This document shows, in pieces, positions 18,492-28,672 of a DNA stretch of 64,000 nt. The notes under the pieces are model-generated. The model was not told the origin of the DNA. It was given only the letters and a program-made list of their open reading frames with translations, and made no database searches. Made by a program: the position numbers and the translations under genes. Each line of letters opens with the position of its first letter. Position 1 is the stretch's first letter. This DNA comes from Oegoconia quadripuncta (Eukaryota; Arthropoda; Insecta; Lepidoptera; Autostichidae): NCBI GenBank assembly GCA_949316235.1, contig OX438747.1, positions 35,851,601-35,915,600 of the forward strand. The letters are read 5' to 3'.

Positions 18492-18557
18492 GCGACGGAC
18501 GACTCTGAAAAGAAAAAACAATTTTTCTTTGGCCTAGCATCTAGTTTCCATGCGTGA
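18077..18557 (+). pseudogene. P-element transposase remnant with THAP N-terminus
   Basis: Exon 1 (18077-18147) encodes MVKKCCVYTCPSESYGGYNI and SFH, then donor GTAAGC. Exon 2 from 18272 (acceptor TATTATTGCAG) continues SFPKNEEMRNKWLTP in frame. This fits the first half of a THAP domain: C-x4-C, F-H-S-F-P, Trp. The second half (C-x2-H) is absent. The frame then runs through unrelated residues, out across the right TIR, and stops at 18555-18557 in the host element. The THAP domain binds transposon ends in P transposase. This copy cannot encode a full domain or catalytic core. Confidence 0.75.
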
Positions 18558-18807
18558 GAATGCATGTGGTTAATGTTGCCAGTATATAATTTCAAAGTTC
18601 CCCAAACCATATTTCAAACCTCTTTTGTTCTTTTCTAAAGTCCTTTAAAAATATATGTGTTAGGTTTTTAGCACGTCTGGTACTAAGAGTTCAAGACTAT
18701 ATTTATTAATTGAAGTGACAACAAACTGGCCCAAAGATGTATGGATCTGTGCTGTTGTCCTTTAATGTTTTTTTTTTATATTATCTTAAATTGACGTAGA
18801 ACATTGT

Positions 18808-19119
18808 TCTTGATTAATAAACCATTCTCAAGATTGAGAACAATCTTGTAACCGGTCTCAAGTAAACGTGTTCATTAATAAACCTAACTTGAGACCTGAA
18901 AAGCACGTGCATACTCAAGCAGTACTCACTTGAGAGGTGCGTGTATTAATAAACGAAACTCAAGACTATCATTCATTCGCCGCTGAGGCGAATTCTTGAG
19001 AAGTGATCTCAGCTGAGTAGACATCAAGATAGGTTTATAAATTAGCACGGAGCTTGAGATAGCGTCAACTTCTTAAGACGCATCTCGGTTGATACAGCCT
19101 CAAGACTTTAATACGGGCC
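18808..19119. mobile_element. GGCCCG MITE
   Basis: ATTAATAAACCATTCTCAAG at the left and AATACGGGCC at the right, with the usual CTTGAG blocks and the ATTCGCCGCTGAGGCGAAT hairpin. Short deletion near the right end. Confidence 0.8.
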
Positions 19120-19595
19120 TTAGTAACGCTATCGACATAATATTTAATGTGACATTTGTTTATTAATCCAAATAAATGAAAAAAAAATACGGGCCATAGT
19201 GTGTACACGAAAATGGATTTGTTAAAATCATTCTGTCATTCATAGAAATTTATTTTTCGGGTTATGTATTTTCATTATTAACGTCGTAACTATATAATAT
19301 TTAAAATAATAATATCCCTAACTAAATACATACATATAAACGGCATACATACGAGGAAAATATACTGCCTGTGAGGGACAAGTCGACATTTCTTGAAACA
19401 GGTTAGGTACCTTGATACAAAACTTAATAGAAAATTTTTAAAAATAAGTAATTTTTTCAAACAAATTAATTACGTATGCTAGTGTAAGCTTCCTCTTAAA
19501 TGTAATTGATAAGTTGGCAAGTTAAATAATGAATTACGCCATCTATATTATCCTACCAATCAGTCAATAGCCGTGTTTTGTATAGTGTGCGTTAA
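19120..19595. other. Unassigned AT-rich intergenic sequence
   Basis: No open frame of interest, no recognised repeat and no inverted repeat by eye. Confidence 0.5.
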
Positions 19596-19930
19596 GAGTG
19601 AAGACCGACGTCTGAGTAGTGGCATTTTGCCACTGCGCTTCGTCCGGTGAGCGAGGGCGCCGGAGGCCCACCTTCCAGTCTCTCTCCAGAATGGTAGCGG
19701 TATTTAAAGAGTTAGTACCCCAGGAGGGTACCAGCACTGCTGGAGAATCCCTCATCGCTCGGGCTGCCCTACTTATTCTGGATTGGACACCTTCCTCAAA
19801 GGCCGGCAACGCATCTGTGACTCTTTTGGTGTTGCGGGTGCCCATGGGCGGCGGTGATTGCTTTCCATCAGGTGACCCGCAGGCTCGTTTGCCGACTTCT
19901 CATATAAAAAAAAAAAAAAAAAAAAAAAAG
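19596..19930 (+). mobile_element. LINE 3' end with long poly(A)
   Basis: TTCCTCAAAGGCCGGCAACG, GATTGCTTTCCATCAGGTGA and a pure A-run at about 19906-19929 match 16950-17235. The upstream 170 bp, with TCCGGTGAGCGAGGGCGCC, belongs to an earlier part of the ORF not present in the other copies. Confidence 0.7.
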
Positions 19931-20164
19931 AGTAATTTTCTTCGATTTATTTGGATATTTATTTACGACGGAAGTAAATAAGATATTTTAATTTGGATTT
20001 CGGATTTAGATTTATTTTGAAATAAATAACATGCCCATAAAGTGAATGTCGGGTTGTCCCTTACACGCAGTTTATTAAAAATATAAATACCTACGTAAAA
20101 TATATTTATACTGTACTAGGTAATAAATGAAAATACACACACAAGCGTAAACACAAGGACTTTC

Positions 20165-20483
20165 GCCCGTATTAATAAACGATTCTCAAGATTGAGAACA
20201 GTCTTGTGACCGGTCTCAAGTGAACGTGTTGATTAATAAACCTAACTTGAGACCTGAAAAGCACGTGCGTACTCAAGCAGTACTCACTTGAGAGGTGCGC
20301 GTATTTAATAAACAAAACTCAAGACTATAATTCATTCGCCGCTGAGGCGAATTCTTGAGAAGTGATCTCAGCTGAGTAGACCTCAAGATTGGTTTATAAA
20401 TTAGCACGGAGCTTCTTCCTGAGACTCATCTCGGGTGATACAGCCTCAAGACTTGTATTGAGATTGGTCTATTAATACGGGCC
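20165..20483. mobile_element. GGCCCG MITE
   Basis: GCCCGTATTAATAAACGATT to TCTATTAATACGGGCC, with a 25-bp internal deletion near 20415. Confidence 0.82.
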
Positions 20484-21200
20484 TGTGTAAATCCTTAACG
20501 TAGTGCTTTTCCTCTTGTTTTAAAAATGCCAAGGTTCTGACTGTCCCGTCCTATTTCTCGGAATATATCATAGATAGCAATTATTTAAGAGAGGTAGCAA
20601 ATAAATTGCTATTTTTAAATAAAACATCCAGACGGCACAGGCAATCAACCATTCTGAAGCGAACGGGAAAATAGCAGTTAGCGAAGAATTATTTCATTAC
20701 CTGTGAATAATCATACGTTTTTTTTACCGTAAGAAAAAAAAGGGCATATTAGGTAAATGAAATAGAAGATATTGGCATAGGTAGTTTTTTTTTTTTTTTT
20801 TTCCTTCAACACCCCCCCCCCCCCCCCCCCCTTCCGGTTATTGATATGCGACTGGCGTGATTCTTAGGGTTACTATCATGCGAAATTCATTTGGAACTCG
20901 TATTTTCGTGAACGTCAGAATCGCAGAACGATAGGGCAAGTAAAAAAAACGACGAGAATAAGTTATAAAAATAAACGGAGGGTAGATTTCTTTCGTCTCT
21001 AATAGGCATTTTGAAACCTTTTGTAATATAATCGCAGTTACCAGTATATTGTTACTTTGCTCACATAATTTTAACATGCACCTGTGCACTGGGCGTTTTA
21101 ACGTACCTAGCTTAGGTATAAAAGAAATAACAGGATTTAGGCTTAGAAATTGTGAAATAAGCAACTTTTGGCGTACGAATATTTCAGTAATTCTACATAG

Positions 21201-21779
21201 TTCTTCTTATTTTTGAGGATGGCAACCAGTCAACCTCACTGTCGCGGGACATTACTTACTGTTTCGAGTAAAAGATTTTATTTCTCTTATTTCTTCAGTT
21301 TATAAGTCAGTTTCAGTCAAAACAAGTAATTCGTCGTATACTTGGCGTATACAGTGTCTAGTCACGGTGAAATCATTCTTCAGTAAAGTGGCAGAATGCT
21401 TTACAAAAGATTTTGGCGGCTTCTTGTGGGAACCCGAAAGCTCCGTTACGCACTTTAATTTACACTTCCCTTCACTTGTACACCATCACTAACGTTTGCT
21501 GCACAATATTCTGCCATTATTAAGTGTTGAATTGTAGTAGTCACTGACTGTTTTATACTTTATGGAACGATTTAAAATTGGAATGTCTTTCTATATTATT
21601 GACGTTGACTGTATCTGTTTGTCTTTTCAGTATAATAAAAGATGGTTGGTCTCATGTGAATTCTTTAAGCTTTATTATTTTTTGCTCGCCTATTGCCTAC
21701 ACAGTTTACAACATTAAGCCTCAAAAGTTAGAATGCACAAATTATAAGAATTATAAACCCGAGATCCCGCCAAAAAGCC
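21201..21779 (-). mobile_element. AAG-tailed retroposon, minus, interrupted
   Basis: TTCTTCTTATTTTTGAGGAT to CCCGCCAAAAAGCC is the reverse of the copies at 8991, 58208 and 62881. A 189-bp insertion (21525-21713) and a 20-bp deletion near the head distinguish it. Confidence 0.8.
21525..21713. mobile_element. 189-bp insertion with TG...CA ends and 5-bp duplication (solo-LTR candidate)
   Basis: The element starts TGTTGAATTG and ends TTTACAACA, flanked by TTAAG on both sides (21520-21524, 21714-21718). The uninterrupted retroposon copies show one site. TG...CA ends with a 5-bp duplication suit a small solo LTR, but no LTR-element coding is present. Confidence 0.5.
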
Positions 21780-22319
21780 GAATGGATGGTCAACCTTAAA
21801 ACTTTTATTTCTTTCAAATTAGGCAATAAGCAATTCTCTCATCATGATAAGCAAATATAAAGTAATTTATAAGTAATTTTTAAACACAATTACGAAGTTC
21901 AATGCGACGGTTGACCGGCGATTCTGACGTTCACGTATTTTCTCCAAGTTTTCTTTGTTAATTTAATTTAACGATGTTATTATGTGGAATAGGCTACAAA
22001 TGCGACCGTCAAATGACACAATTAACGCTTTTTTTTATGGTAGTTTTGAAAAAAAAAAAATTAAACTACCTATGCCAATACCTTCTATTTCACTTACCTA
22101 AAATGCCCTATTTTGTCTTACGGTAAAAAAAACTCACCCGGTATAATTTGTGACATAATGAATCAATTGAAAGTTAGTGTAATTAATTTGTATTTTATAA
22201 GAGTCATTAGCTTATTTAGGCATTATTGTTTTGTTTCAGAAATTATTACAAAATGAATCTATTGAAATTAGTTTTTTATTTTAAACCCCATTACCATCAA
22301 GGCATCAACGACCTGTTTA

Positions 22320-22697
22320 AACCCCATTACCATCAACGACCTGTTTGGTGTAGTGGTTAGCAACTCTGACCACATATCTGATATATGAGGGAGTATGGGC
22401 CATGTATAAGTGTCGCTAAATGATAATAAATGTCTTTGCACATACATACAGCGCCATCTAGTTCCACACTAAGCAACTAGGCTTGTATTATGGATACCAG
22501 ATAGTTGATAATCTACACAAATACATTTTTTTTTTGTAAATAAATACATAAATAAATGAATGAAAAACATCCATAACTCGGGAACACATGTCTGTATTCA
22601 TTATACAAACTTATGCCACTAACGGGACTCGAACCCGCGACCTTTTGGTATAGCAGTTAGAATTTTTAACCACTACACTAAACAGGTAGTCATCGTA
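22320..22697. mobile_element. Type 1 SINE pieces (plus head, then full minus copy)
   Basis: 22320-22370 is a plus-strand head (CGACCTGTTTGGTGTAGTGG). 22435-22697 is a minus copy from ACAGCGCCATCTAGTTCC to CGGGACTCGAACCCGCGACC. Confidence 0.8.
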
Positions 22698-22867
22698 AAT
22701 GGATCAAATAAAGGTTTCTTGTTCTTAACTGAGCTATTTCATTCCTTTTGTAATTTAAATGTGCTTAGTAATAGTAAACGTCTAAGGCTGGGTCAGAATA
22801 CCAGCTGAGCCTTGAACCGTTTTTTGAAATTTGATGCGTGGGCAGATAAAATCTCATTCATCATTGA

Positions 22868-23188
22868 CTGTCTGACGACCTGTTTGGTGTAGTGGTTAGC
22901 AACTCTGACCGCTATACCGTTGCGGGTTCGAATCCCGCTAGGGGCATATGTTTGTGTGATGAATACGGACATGTGTATCTGAGTTATGGATGTTTTCATT
23001 TATAAGAAGTATAGGCTTGTGTTGTGGATACCAGATGGTTGATATACTACATAAATACATTTTTTTTTTGTAAATAAATACTTATTATAAATGAAAACAT
23101 CCATAACTCGGGTACACATGTCCGTATTCATCATACAAACATATGCCCCTAGCGGGATTCGAACCCGCGACCTTTTGGTATTACAATT
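22868..23188. mobile_element. Inverted pair of type 1 SINEs
   Basis: A plus copy (22868-23010: head, B box GGTTCGAATCCCG, tail cut at TTATAAGAAGTATAGG) meets a minus copy (23011-23188). The two B boxes face each other about 230 bp apart. Confidence 0.82.
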
Positions 23189-23314
23189 ATATCATACGTA
23201 CCACCTACAATGTAACAATGTGGGTGTACATAATATTTAATTTGAAAATAATAGGTACTGAAAGATAAAGCCTGGAAAGCCCTCGTTGATGCGACTTCGC
23301 CCACGCTACGCTGG

Positions 23315-23560
23315 AGATCTTCGCACCACTAGGCGTGGGGAGGGATTCCACCCGTATATAGTTAACATACCGAACATTCGCACTAAGCGGTTCGACTCTT
23401 CATTCCGAACAGCCAAGGCATGGAACTCCCTTCCGGCGTCAGTCTTTCCTGAATCCTACAACCTTGGGATCTTCAAGAGCAGAGTGAATAGGCATCTATT
23501 GAGATGGCGTGCTTCATCCTCGGCCACATCGACACTTCGCATCAGGTGAGGTTTTGGTCA
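23315..23560 (+). mobile_element. LINE ORF2 C-terminal fragment
   Basis: LRTTRRGEGFHPYIVNIPNI, SSFRTAKAWNSLPASVF and GIFKSRVNRHLLRW, then stop. Same family as 4885-5462 and 14870-15290, with a small deletion at SSF-RTAK. Confidence 0.82.
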
Positions 23561-23754
23561 AACGCGTATCCAGTTAATCATATATAAAATACTTAGGCGG
23601 TCAACAGTTCGTAAACGAAGTCGGTGTGTTACTTTCCCATTGGTTCCAAACTCCCGTTTTAACACCAATGAAGTGATGCCATTTTATTTCAACGACCCGG
23701 TCCATTCGCATTGCAAATGACAGCTGTCATCTGTCAAACGTATAAGTTGCGTTC

Positions 23755-23942
23755 ATATTTTTTTTTTATGCACACTTGACCTCAATCACACCTGATGTTA
23801 AGTGAAGATGAGGTTGAAGGTGGAAGCGTACTGACCCGGAAACCCCAACACATTTGGGGGACTGGCTATCTTATCTCTGACAACCGGAACACAACAATGC
23901 TATCTACATTGCTGCTTGGCGGCAGATTTAGATAAGATGTTC
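23755..23942 (-). mobile_element. tRNA-headed SINE, tail part only
   Basis: TTTTTTTATGCACACTTGAC, AACCCCAACACATTTGGGGG and GGCGGCAGATTTAGATAAGA. The tRNA head is absent. Confidence 0.78.
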
Positions 23943-24432
23943 GCGATGTGTTACGTCTGCAGGGCATTAACTAAACACTATTATATATTCTGTGACTGAC
24001 CAAGGTACCAAAATGAAACACCAGAGTATATAATTTCATTAGTTATATTATATCTAGGTCACACAAACGTCGTCGTCCGTCTGACACGGCAATTAATACT
24101 ACAGGAGGCTCTGTGGGGGAGAGATTGGCACAATCTAACACAACACACATGTTTTTTAAAAGCTTGTTTAGCCGTGCCAAATATGGTGAAACTAGAGTGG
24201 ATAATATCCTTGCTAACCTAACCTCTACGGTTAGCTGAAGAGATCGCTGACAGAAATAATGTTACTTTAAAACTAATAGATGTTTACATTGTTTCTGTGT
24301 ACAAGGTTAGTTGGTGACAGCGTTGCCATCCGTCCATGTGATAGTCCAGTAAGGATACACTTTCAAGTTCTAACACATCGGCAGCTTGCTTTAGATTTAA
24401 ATCACCACTGTGAATTTCATTGCACCGGGGAA
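23943..24432. other. Unassigned intergenic sequence
   Basis: No frame above background and no matched repeat in the window, apart from a GCCGTGCCAAATA motif that recurs at about 38268. Confidence 0.45.
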
Positions 24433-24850
24433 TATATTAGGTCCGTACCTATGAAATTGGCGTTTTGTATGAAGAATTTCATTAAGACTGTTTTTTCCAT
24501 ACAAACATTTTTGGGAATGGCAAATCCAAATTTAGATAAACTTTGTGTGTATTATCGGATAACATTAAGTTAAGTATAGGCAGTGTTAATTTTTAAAAGT
24601 AACCGCTTTATAAAAGTTTCAGCGAATCTAAGAAATGACTACGGGAAGCACATGAAAAGAGTTCTGTTCAAATTTTTTTTATTATGTGATTTAGCCCAGA
24701 AATTAAAAAATATTTCATGTGAAACCTTGAAATAATATTCCATTTTCCAAATAAAAAACAAATTTGGATATAGCTTTGAAAATCGCAGGAATTGATACAT
24801 ATGATTAAAGAAGAAAAAAAACTCCAATTTCATAGGTAAAGACCCAATAC
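24433..24850. mobile_element. CCTATGAAATT MITE
   Basis: TTAGGTCCGTACCTATGAAA at the left and TTTCATAGGTAAAGACCCAA at the right. Closely matches 12756-13175. Confidence 0.85.
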
Positions 24851-25158
24851 TTAGAACTCCTGTAAAACTAATGTCCTCCTTCTCCTTTTCAAAAGAAATC
24901 GATCAATAACTTCTTTATATTTATGTAAAATTTCACCGAGGGCAAATATCACGAATCAACAATTTTTTTAAAGTAGCCATTTGGTAAATTCTTAGAAAAT
25001 CGTTTTAGATCTTAGCATTTTTTTTTGATATATAGCAACTTTAATTTAATATTGTAGGTCATTGCCTTTAAGATTGTATCCTTACTGGACTATATGTTTA
25101 TAATTCGTTTTCAGCTCAGATTTCAATCACCCCCTGAAAGAATGCCTCATATAACATA

Positions 25159-25317
25159 TATTGGTGTCGATTCGGATGTACACCAACTAAACTAAACTAA
25201 AACCAGTTTTGGAGTGGTGCCGTCGCATCGTACTGTTCCAGGGAGAGAGTTCCAGGTTCCAGTACTACTTTAAAACTGGTTTTAGTTTAGTTGGTGTACA
25301 TCTGAATCGACACCATT
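25159..25317. mobile_element. AATGGTGTCG MITE, 159 bp
   Basis: ATTGGTGTCGATTCGGATGT and ACATCTGAATCGACACCAT are terminal inverted repeats extending about 45 bp inward (AACTAAACTAAAACCAGTTT). Related: 31364-31686 and the half copy 61823-61878. Confidence 0.85.
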
Positions 25318-25611
25318 AATTAGATCAATGGCCTATAGTTTCAAGTTATTTGGCAGAACTGAAACATCCAATATTTGACATATATTATTTGGGGTACAGT
25401 GTTGTAATGCATATTCCCAGAAGGCTGCCCATTACCAGGGTTAGAACTTGGGGTAGACACTAGTGAATTTTGGACAGACAAACATTCCACTTACATATCG
25501 ATATATTGTTTATACCTAACTATAAAACAAAGAATAAGGTAGATTAAAGGAAGACAGATTCGAACTTAAAATAAGGGCTCGCACAATCGCTATTATCTAC
25601 AGAAAGACTAA

Positions 25612-25895
25612 GGCCCGTATTAATAAACCATTCTCAAGCTTGAGAACAGTCTTGTGACTGGTCTCAAGTAAACGTGTTGATTAATAAACCTTACTTGAGT
25701 TCTGAAACGCACGTGCATACGCAAGCAGTACTCACTTGAGACGTGCGCCGAGTTTCACGTATTAATAAACGAAACTCAAGACTATTCATTCGCCGCTGAG
25801 GCGAATACTTGAGAAGTGATCTCAGTTGAGTAGACCTCAAGATTGGTTTATAAATTAGCACGTAGCTGGAGATAGCGTCCACTGCTTAAGACGCA
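25612..25895. mobile_element. GGCCCG MITE, right end lost
   Basis: GGCCCGTATTAATAAACC to CACTGCTTAAGACGCAT. It lies about 230 bp from an inverted copy at 26123. Confidence 0.8.
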
Positions 25896-26122
25896 TATCA
25901 CGCTATATGGGAAAACACTAGTTTTGTTAATTAGTGTCATCAATATGTGGATGAGCAGAATGTTTACCGATACTCCAAACCCTAGGGTTTGTTTTGGGGC
26001 AAAGACTAGTCTTTGCCCCAAAAACTTTGTCCGTGATCCTAGAATACAGAAAGTTTGACCTTGACTATTTCTATTTCACTCAATTAAATCCCCCTCCTCA
26101 AGCCTGAGTGTGGGTACACTCA

Positions 26123-26454
26123 GGCCTGTATTAATAAAACAATCTCAATAGAAGTCTTGAGGCTGTATCAACCGAGACGCATCTTAAGCAGTTGACGCTA
26201 TCTCAAGCTCCGTGCTAATTTATAAACCAATCTTGAGGTCTACTCAGCTGAGATCACTTCTCAAGAATTCGCCTCAGCGGCGAATGAATTATAGTCTTGA
26301 GTTTTGTTTATTAATACGCGCACCTCTCAAGTGAGTACTGCTTGAGTATGCACGTGCTTTTCAGGTCTCAAGTTAGGTTTATTAATCAACACGTTTACTT
26401 GAGACCGGTCACAAGACTGTACTCAATCTTGGGAATGATTTATTAATACGGGCC
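26123..26454. mobile_element. GGCCCG MITE, inverted relative to neighbours
   Basis: GGCCTGTATTAATAAAAC to GATTTATTAATACGGGCC, full length, opposite orientation to the 25612 copy. Confidence 0.85.
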
Positions 26455-26544
26455 ATAGAGTTATGATCCTCTTGTGCTGTTGAAATGGCAAGCTTCATCT
26501 TCACTCAAAAACCTTTTCAGCAATTTTGTCACATGAGTCAAATA

Positions 26545-26985
26545 AACTTGCAGGTCACATAAGTCGCCTCCGCAAAGTCAGGGGGCTCAAAGTTCAAAGG
26601 GCTATGTATACGCTTTTTCAATAAGGTTCCTGTTGATATACAAAATCTTCCTTTCAATAAATTTAAAGATACTATAAAACAGAAACTTATTAAGAAAGCA
26701 TATTATAAAATATCAGATTATTTAGATGATAAACATTCAAGGATATAACCAGGCTATTTCACAATTAATAATGAAATATCATAATTTAAAATAATAATTA
26801 ATAATTTTGTAATATGAAAACCTTTTTTTTAAAAGAGCAACCTCTCGAGTTTCTTGCTTGTTCTTCTCAAGGGAAAATTGCCTTTTGAACAAGCAGTACT
26901 TAGCTTTAAAAATGTGAAATCTGACTATTTTAAGTGGACCCTGTGTACCTACAAAATAAAGCATTTTTGATTTGATTTGTTGTTG
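26545..26985 (+). mobile_element. CR1/Jockey-like LINE, 3' end with tail
   Basis: ACTTGCAGGTCACATAAGTC, the KGLCIRFFNKVPVDIQN coding and a stop, then the complete 3' UTR ending AAAGCATTTTTGATTTGATT. This is the best-preserved 3' terminus of the 1-1278 family here. Confidence 0.87.
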
Positions 26986-27318
26986 TGTTGTATAGAATTA
27001 GTCAAGGTCATATTCTCCGGCTTCGTAAATGAATCTACCTGTATAACTTGATTGTTCTATCGTTCCTCATCACTAAAGAACATCACAGAAACAATCAATA
27101 AGATCGCATGTAATTTGCATTCTTTGGTTGATTATCCCATGGTGAAAAGGCAGCCTTGTTATGATGGACAGCCTTACAAGGGTATAGAATGATAAATTAA
27201 TAAAGAAAAAAACCTTTTTTAAATAGAATAGGATAGCTTTTGAACATAAAGTAGCTTAAAAAAATGCAAAAATTTACTATTTTATGTGTCTGTATACCAA
27301 CAACATAAAGGGCTAAAC

Positions 27319-27861
27319 CATTGGTTCCCAAAGTGGTCCAGATGGACCCCCAGGGGTCCACGGGAAACTACGTTGACGTGACAAAAAAATTGGGGTTTAC
27401 AATTTCGTAAGCGGCCCACGATTTTCGATAGTGAAGAAGTTGAGTACAATGTTGAGTTGCTTGACTTCACCTATCAATGTTGGCGATAATATTTTAAGAA
27501 GCTGACTGTTACTTGTAAAAACTTGCATATTCCACATTCAGTACAATTGAATCCAATATGTTACGGGAATAATCTTACACAATATTCATTTACCAATAAC
27601 GTTAGTTTTAATTTGATAACACCAAACACATTTCAACATTCCATTTGTCCCACGACCAACCTTCAGGTTTCAGCAGAATACCAGTGTTTTGCCCGCTTCG
27701 GGCAAATCCATACACTGAGCTGTAGCCTTTTTGTATACTGCGGCACACACATAATATTTGTTGTTTCTGTACTTGTGTTTGCACATTTTTTGTCGAGTTT
27801 TGGGAATATGGGGGGTCCACCGGAACCAGCAAAATTTTGGAAAAAAATCAGGGAACCTCTG
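27319..27861. mobile_element. hAT-like non-autonomous element, 543 bp
   Basis: Left end CATTGGTTCCCAAAGTGG; right end CAGGGAACCTCTG (reverse: CAGAGGTTCCCTG). The flanks GGCTAAAC (27311-27318) and GCCTAAAC (27862-27869) match at 7 of 8 positions, as expected for an 8-bp hAT duplication. Subterminal GTCCACGGG / GGGGTCCACC boxes. No transposase. Confidence 0.72.
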
Positions 27862-27869
27862 GCCTAAAC

Positions 27870-28553
27870 GAAGGTTAAATTAACTTCACAGTGGTATTTC
27901 AGTCATCAGATCTTACAACTTATTCCATGCATACCATTGGTCTACTAATTTGGGCTTACCACATGATCACAAAAATTCTTAACCTTACAAAGAAGGAGGT
28001 TCTCTAAGGACCGTAAATCGAGATTGAGATACCATCTCACTTTTTGTTACTGTTTTAACATTTAATAAGCGATAACTTAACGCCATCTCAATCTTGAGAA
28101 CGGTTTCCTAATGGGACCCTAATTCATCACATATGTATTTTTTCTACGCAAGTATACCAATTGAAATATAATTGGTTTACTACTGTTACACTTATTTATT
28201 ACTAAGTTGCTATAAATGCTTGCTAATATATAGAAATAAAAAGAAAACGCATCACATAACTGGCCCAATAATATACTCTCTGAATACAATTTCAATTAAA
28301 AAAGTCATAACGGCCAAACCCTAGCGCCAACATTTGTACTGTTATCATGAGGACGTACAAAAATAACTTACTATAGCAATACTTCCCGTACCGTCGTCCG
28401 CTATCCACCCACGGGCACGCACTCCCCACATCCAACACAATCCTCCCCACACTTTGTAAACACTTCCCCCTCCCCACATTTTGCGAACATTTCTCCCCCA
28501 TATTTCGCGAACACTTCCCCACCACATTTTGCCCTCCCCCCACACTTGTGGCA
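27870..28553. other. Likely U1-70K 3' UTR and intergenic sequence
   Basis: No coding feature. The nearest minus-strand AATAAA to the U1-70K stop is at 28200-28195. A CACA/TTTGCGAAC-rich stretch at 28400-28545 repeats the phrase CTCCCCACATTTTG several times. Confidence 0.5.
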
Positions 28554-28672
28554 CTAGTATGCATAATCGTTGTGGTTGTTGTCGTCGGGACGGTACTTGT
28601 CCTCCTCCTCGCCGGGGTCCGGCTCCTGCTTGATGCGCACATCGATGGCCGGCACACTGAACTCGGGGTAGT
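28554..28672 (-). CDS. snRNP-U1-70K: U1-70K exon 9 (residues 357-395 and stop)
   Basis: Acceptor GTTTGTTGGCAG. It encodes [20 protein letters not shown], an acidic GEEED stretch and NNHNDYAY, then TAG at 28556-28554. A second IKQEP motif repeats the one in exon 8. A SINE tail lies about 30 bp upstream of the acceptor. Confidence 0.93.

Larger units (their letters stand above)
17317..18764. mobile_element. TAAAAGACATCAGC-family TIR element, copy 2, hosting a P element
   Basis: The outer parts, 17317-17612 and 18492-18764, match copy 1 (3601-4159) closely. The ends TAAAAGACATCAGC and GCTGTTGTCCTTTA are the same. Without the 879-bp P element and one 8-bp duplicate the two copies are collinear. 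Confidence 0.82.
20714..22143. mobile_element. Long-TIR MITE family (GGTAAGTGAAATAGAAGG), large nested copy
   Basis: The left arm TTTTTACCGTAAGAAAAAA, GGGCATATTAGGTAAATGAA and GCATAGGTAGTTT is mirrored at 22060-22143 (AAACTACCTATGCCAATACC to ACTCACCCGGTAT). Full-size sister copies at 42509-42912 and 44102-44945. This one is enlarged by an AAG-tailed retroposon and a short TG...CA insertion. A T-run and a C-run follow the left arm (20787-20830). Confidence 0.8.
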
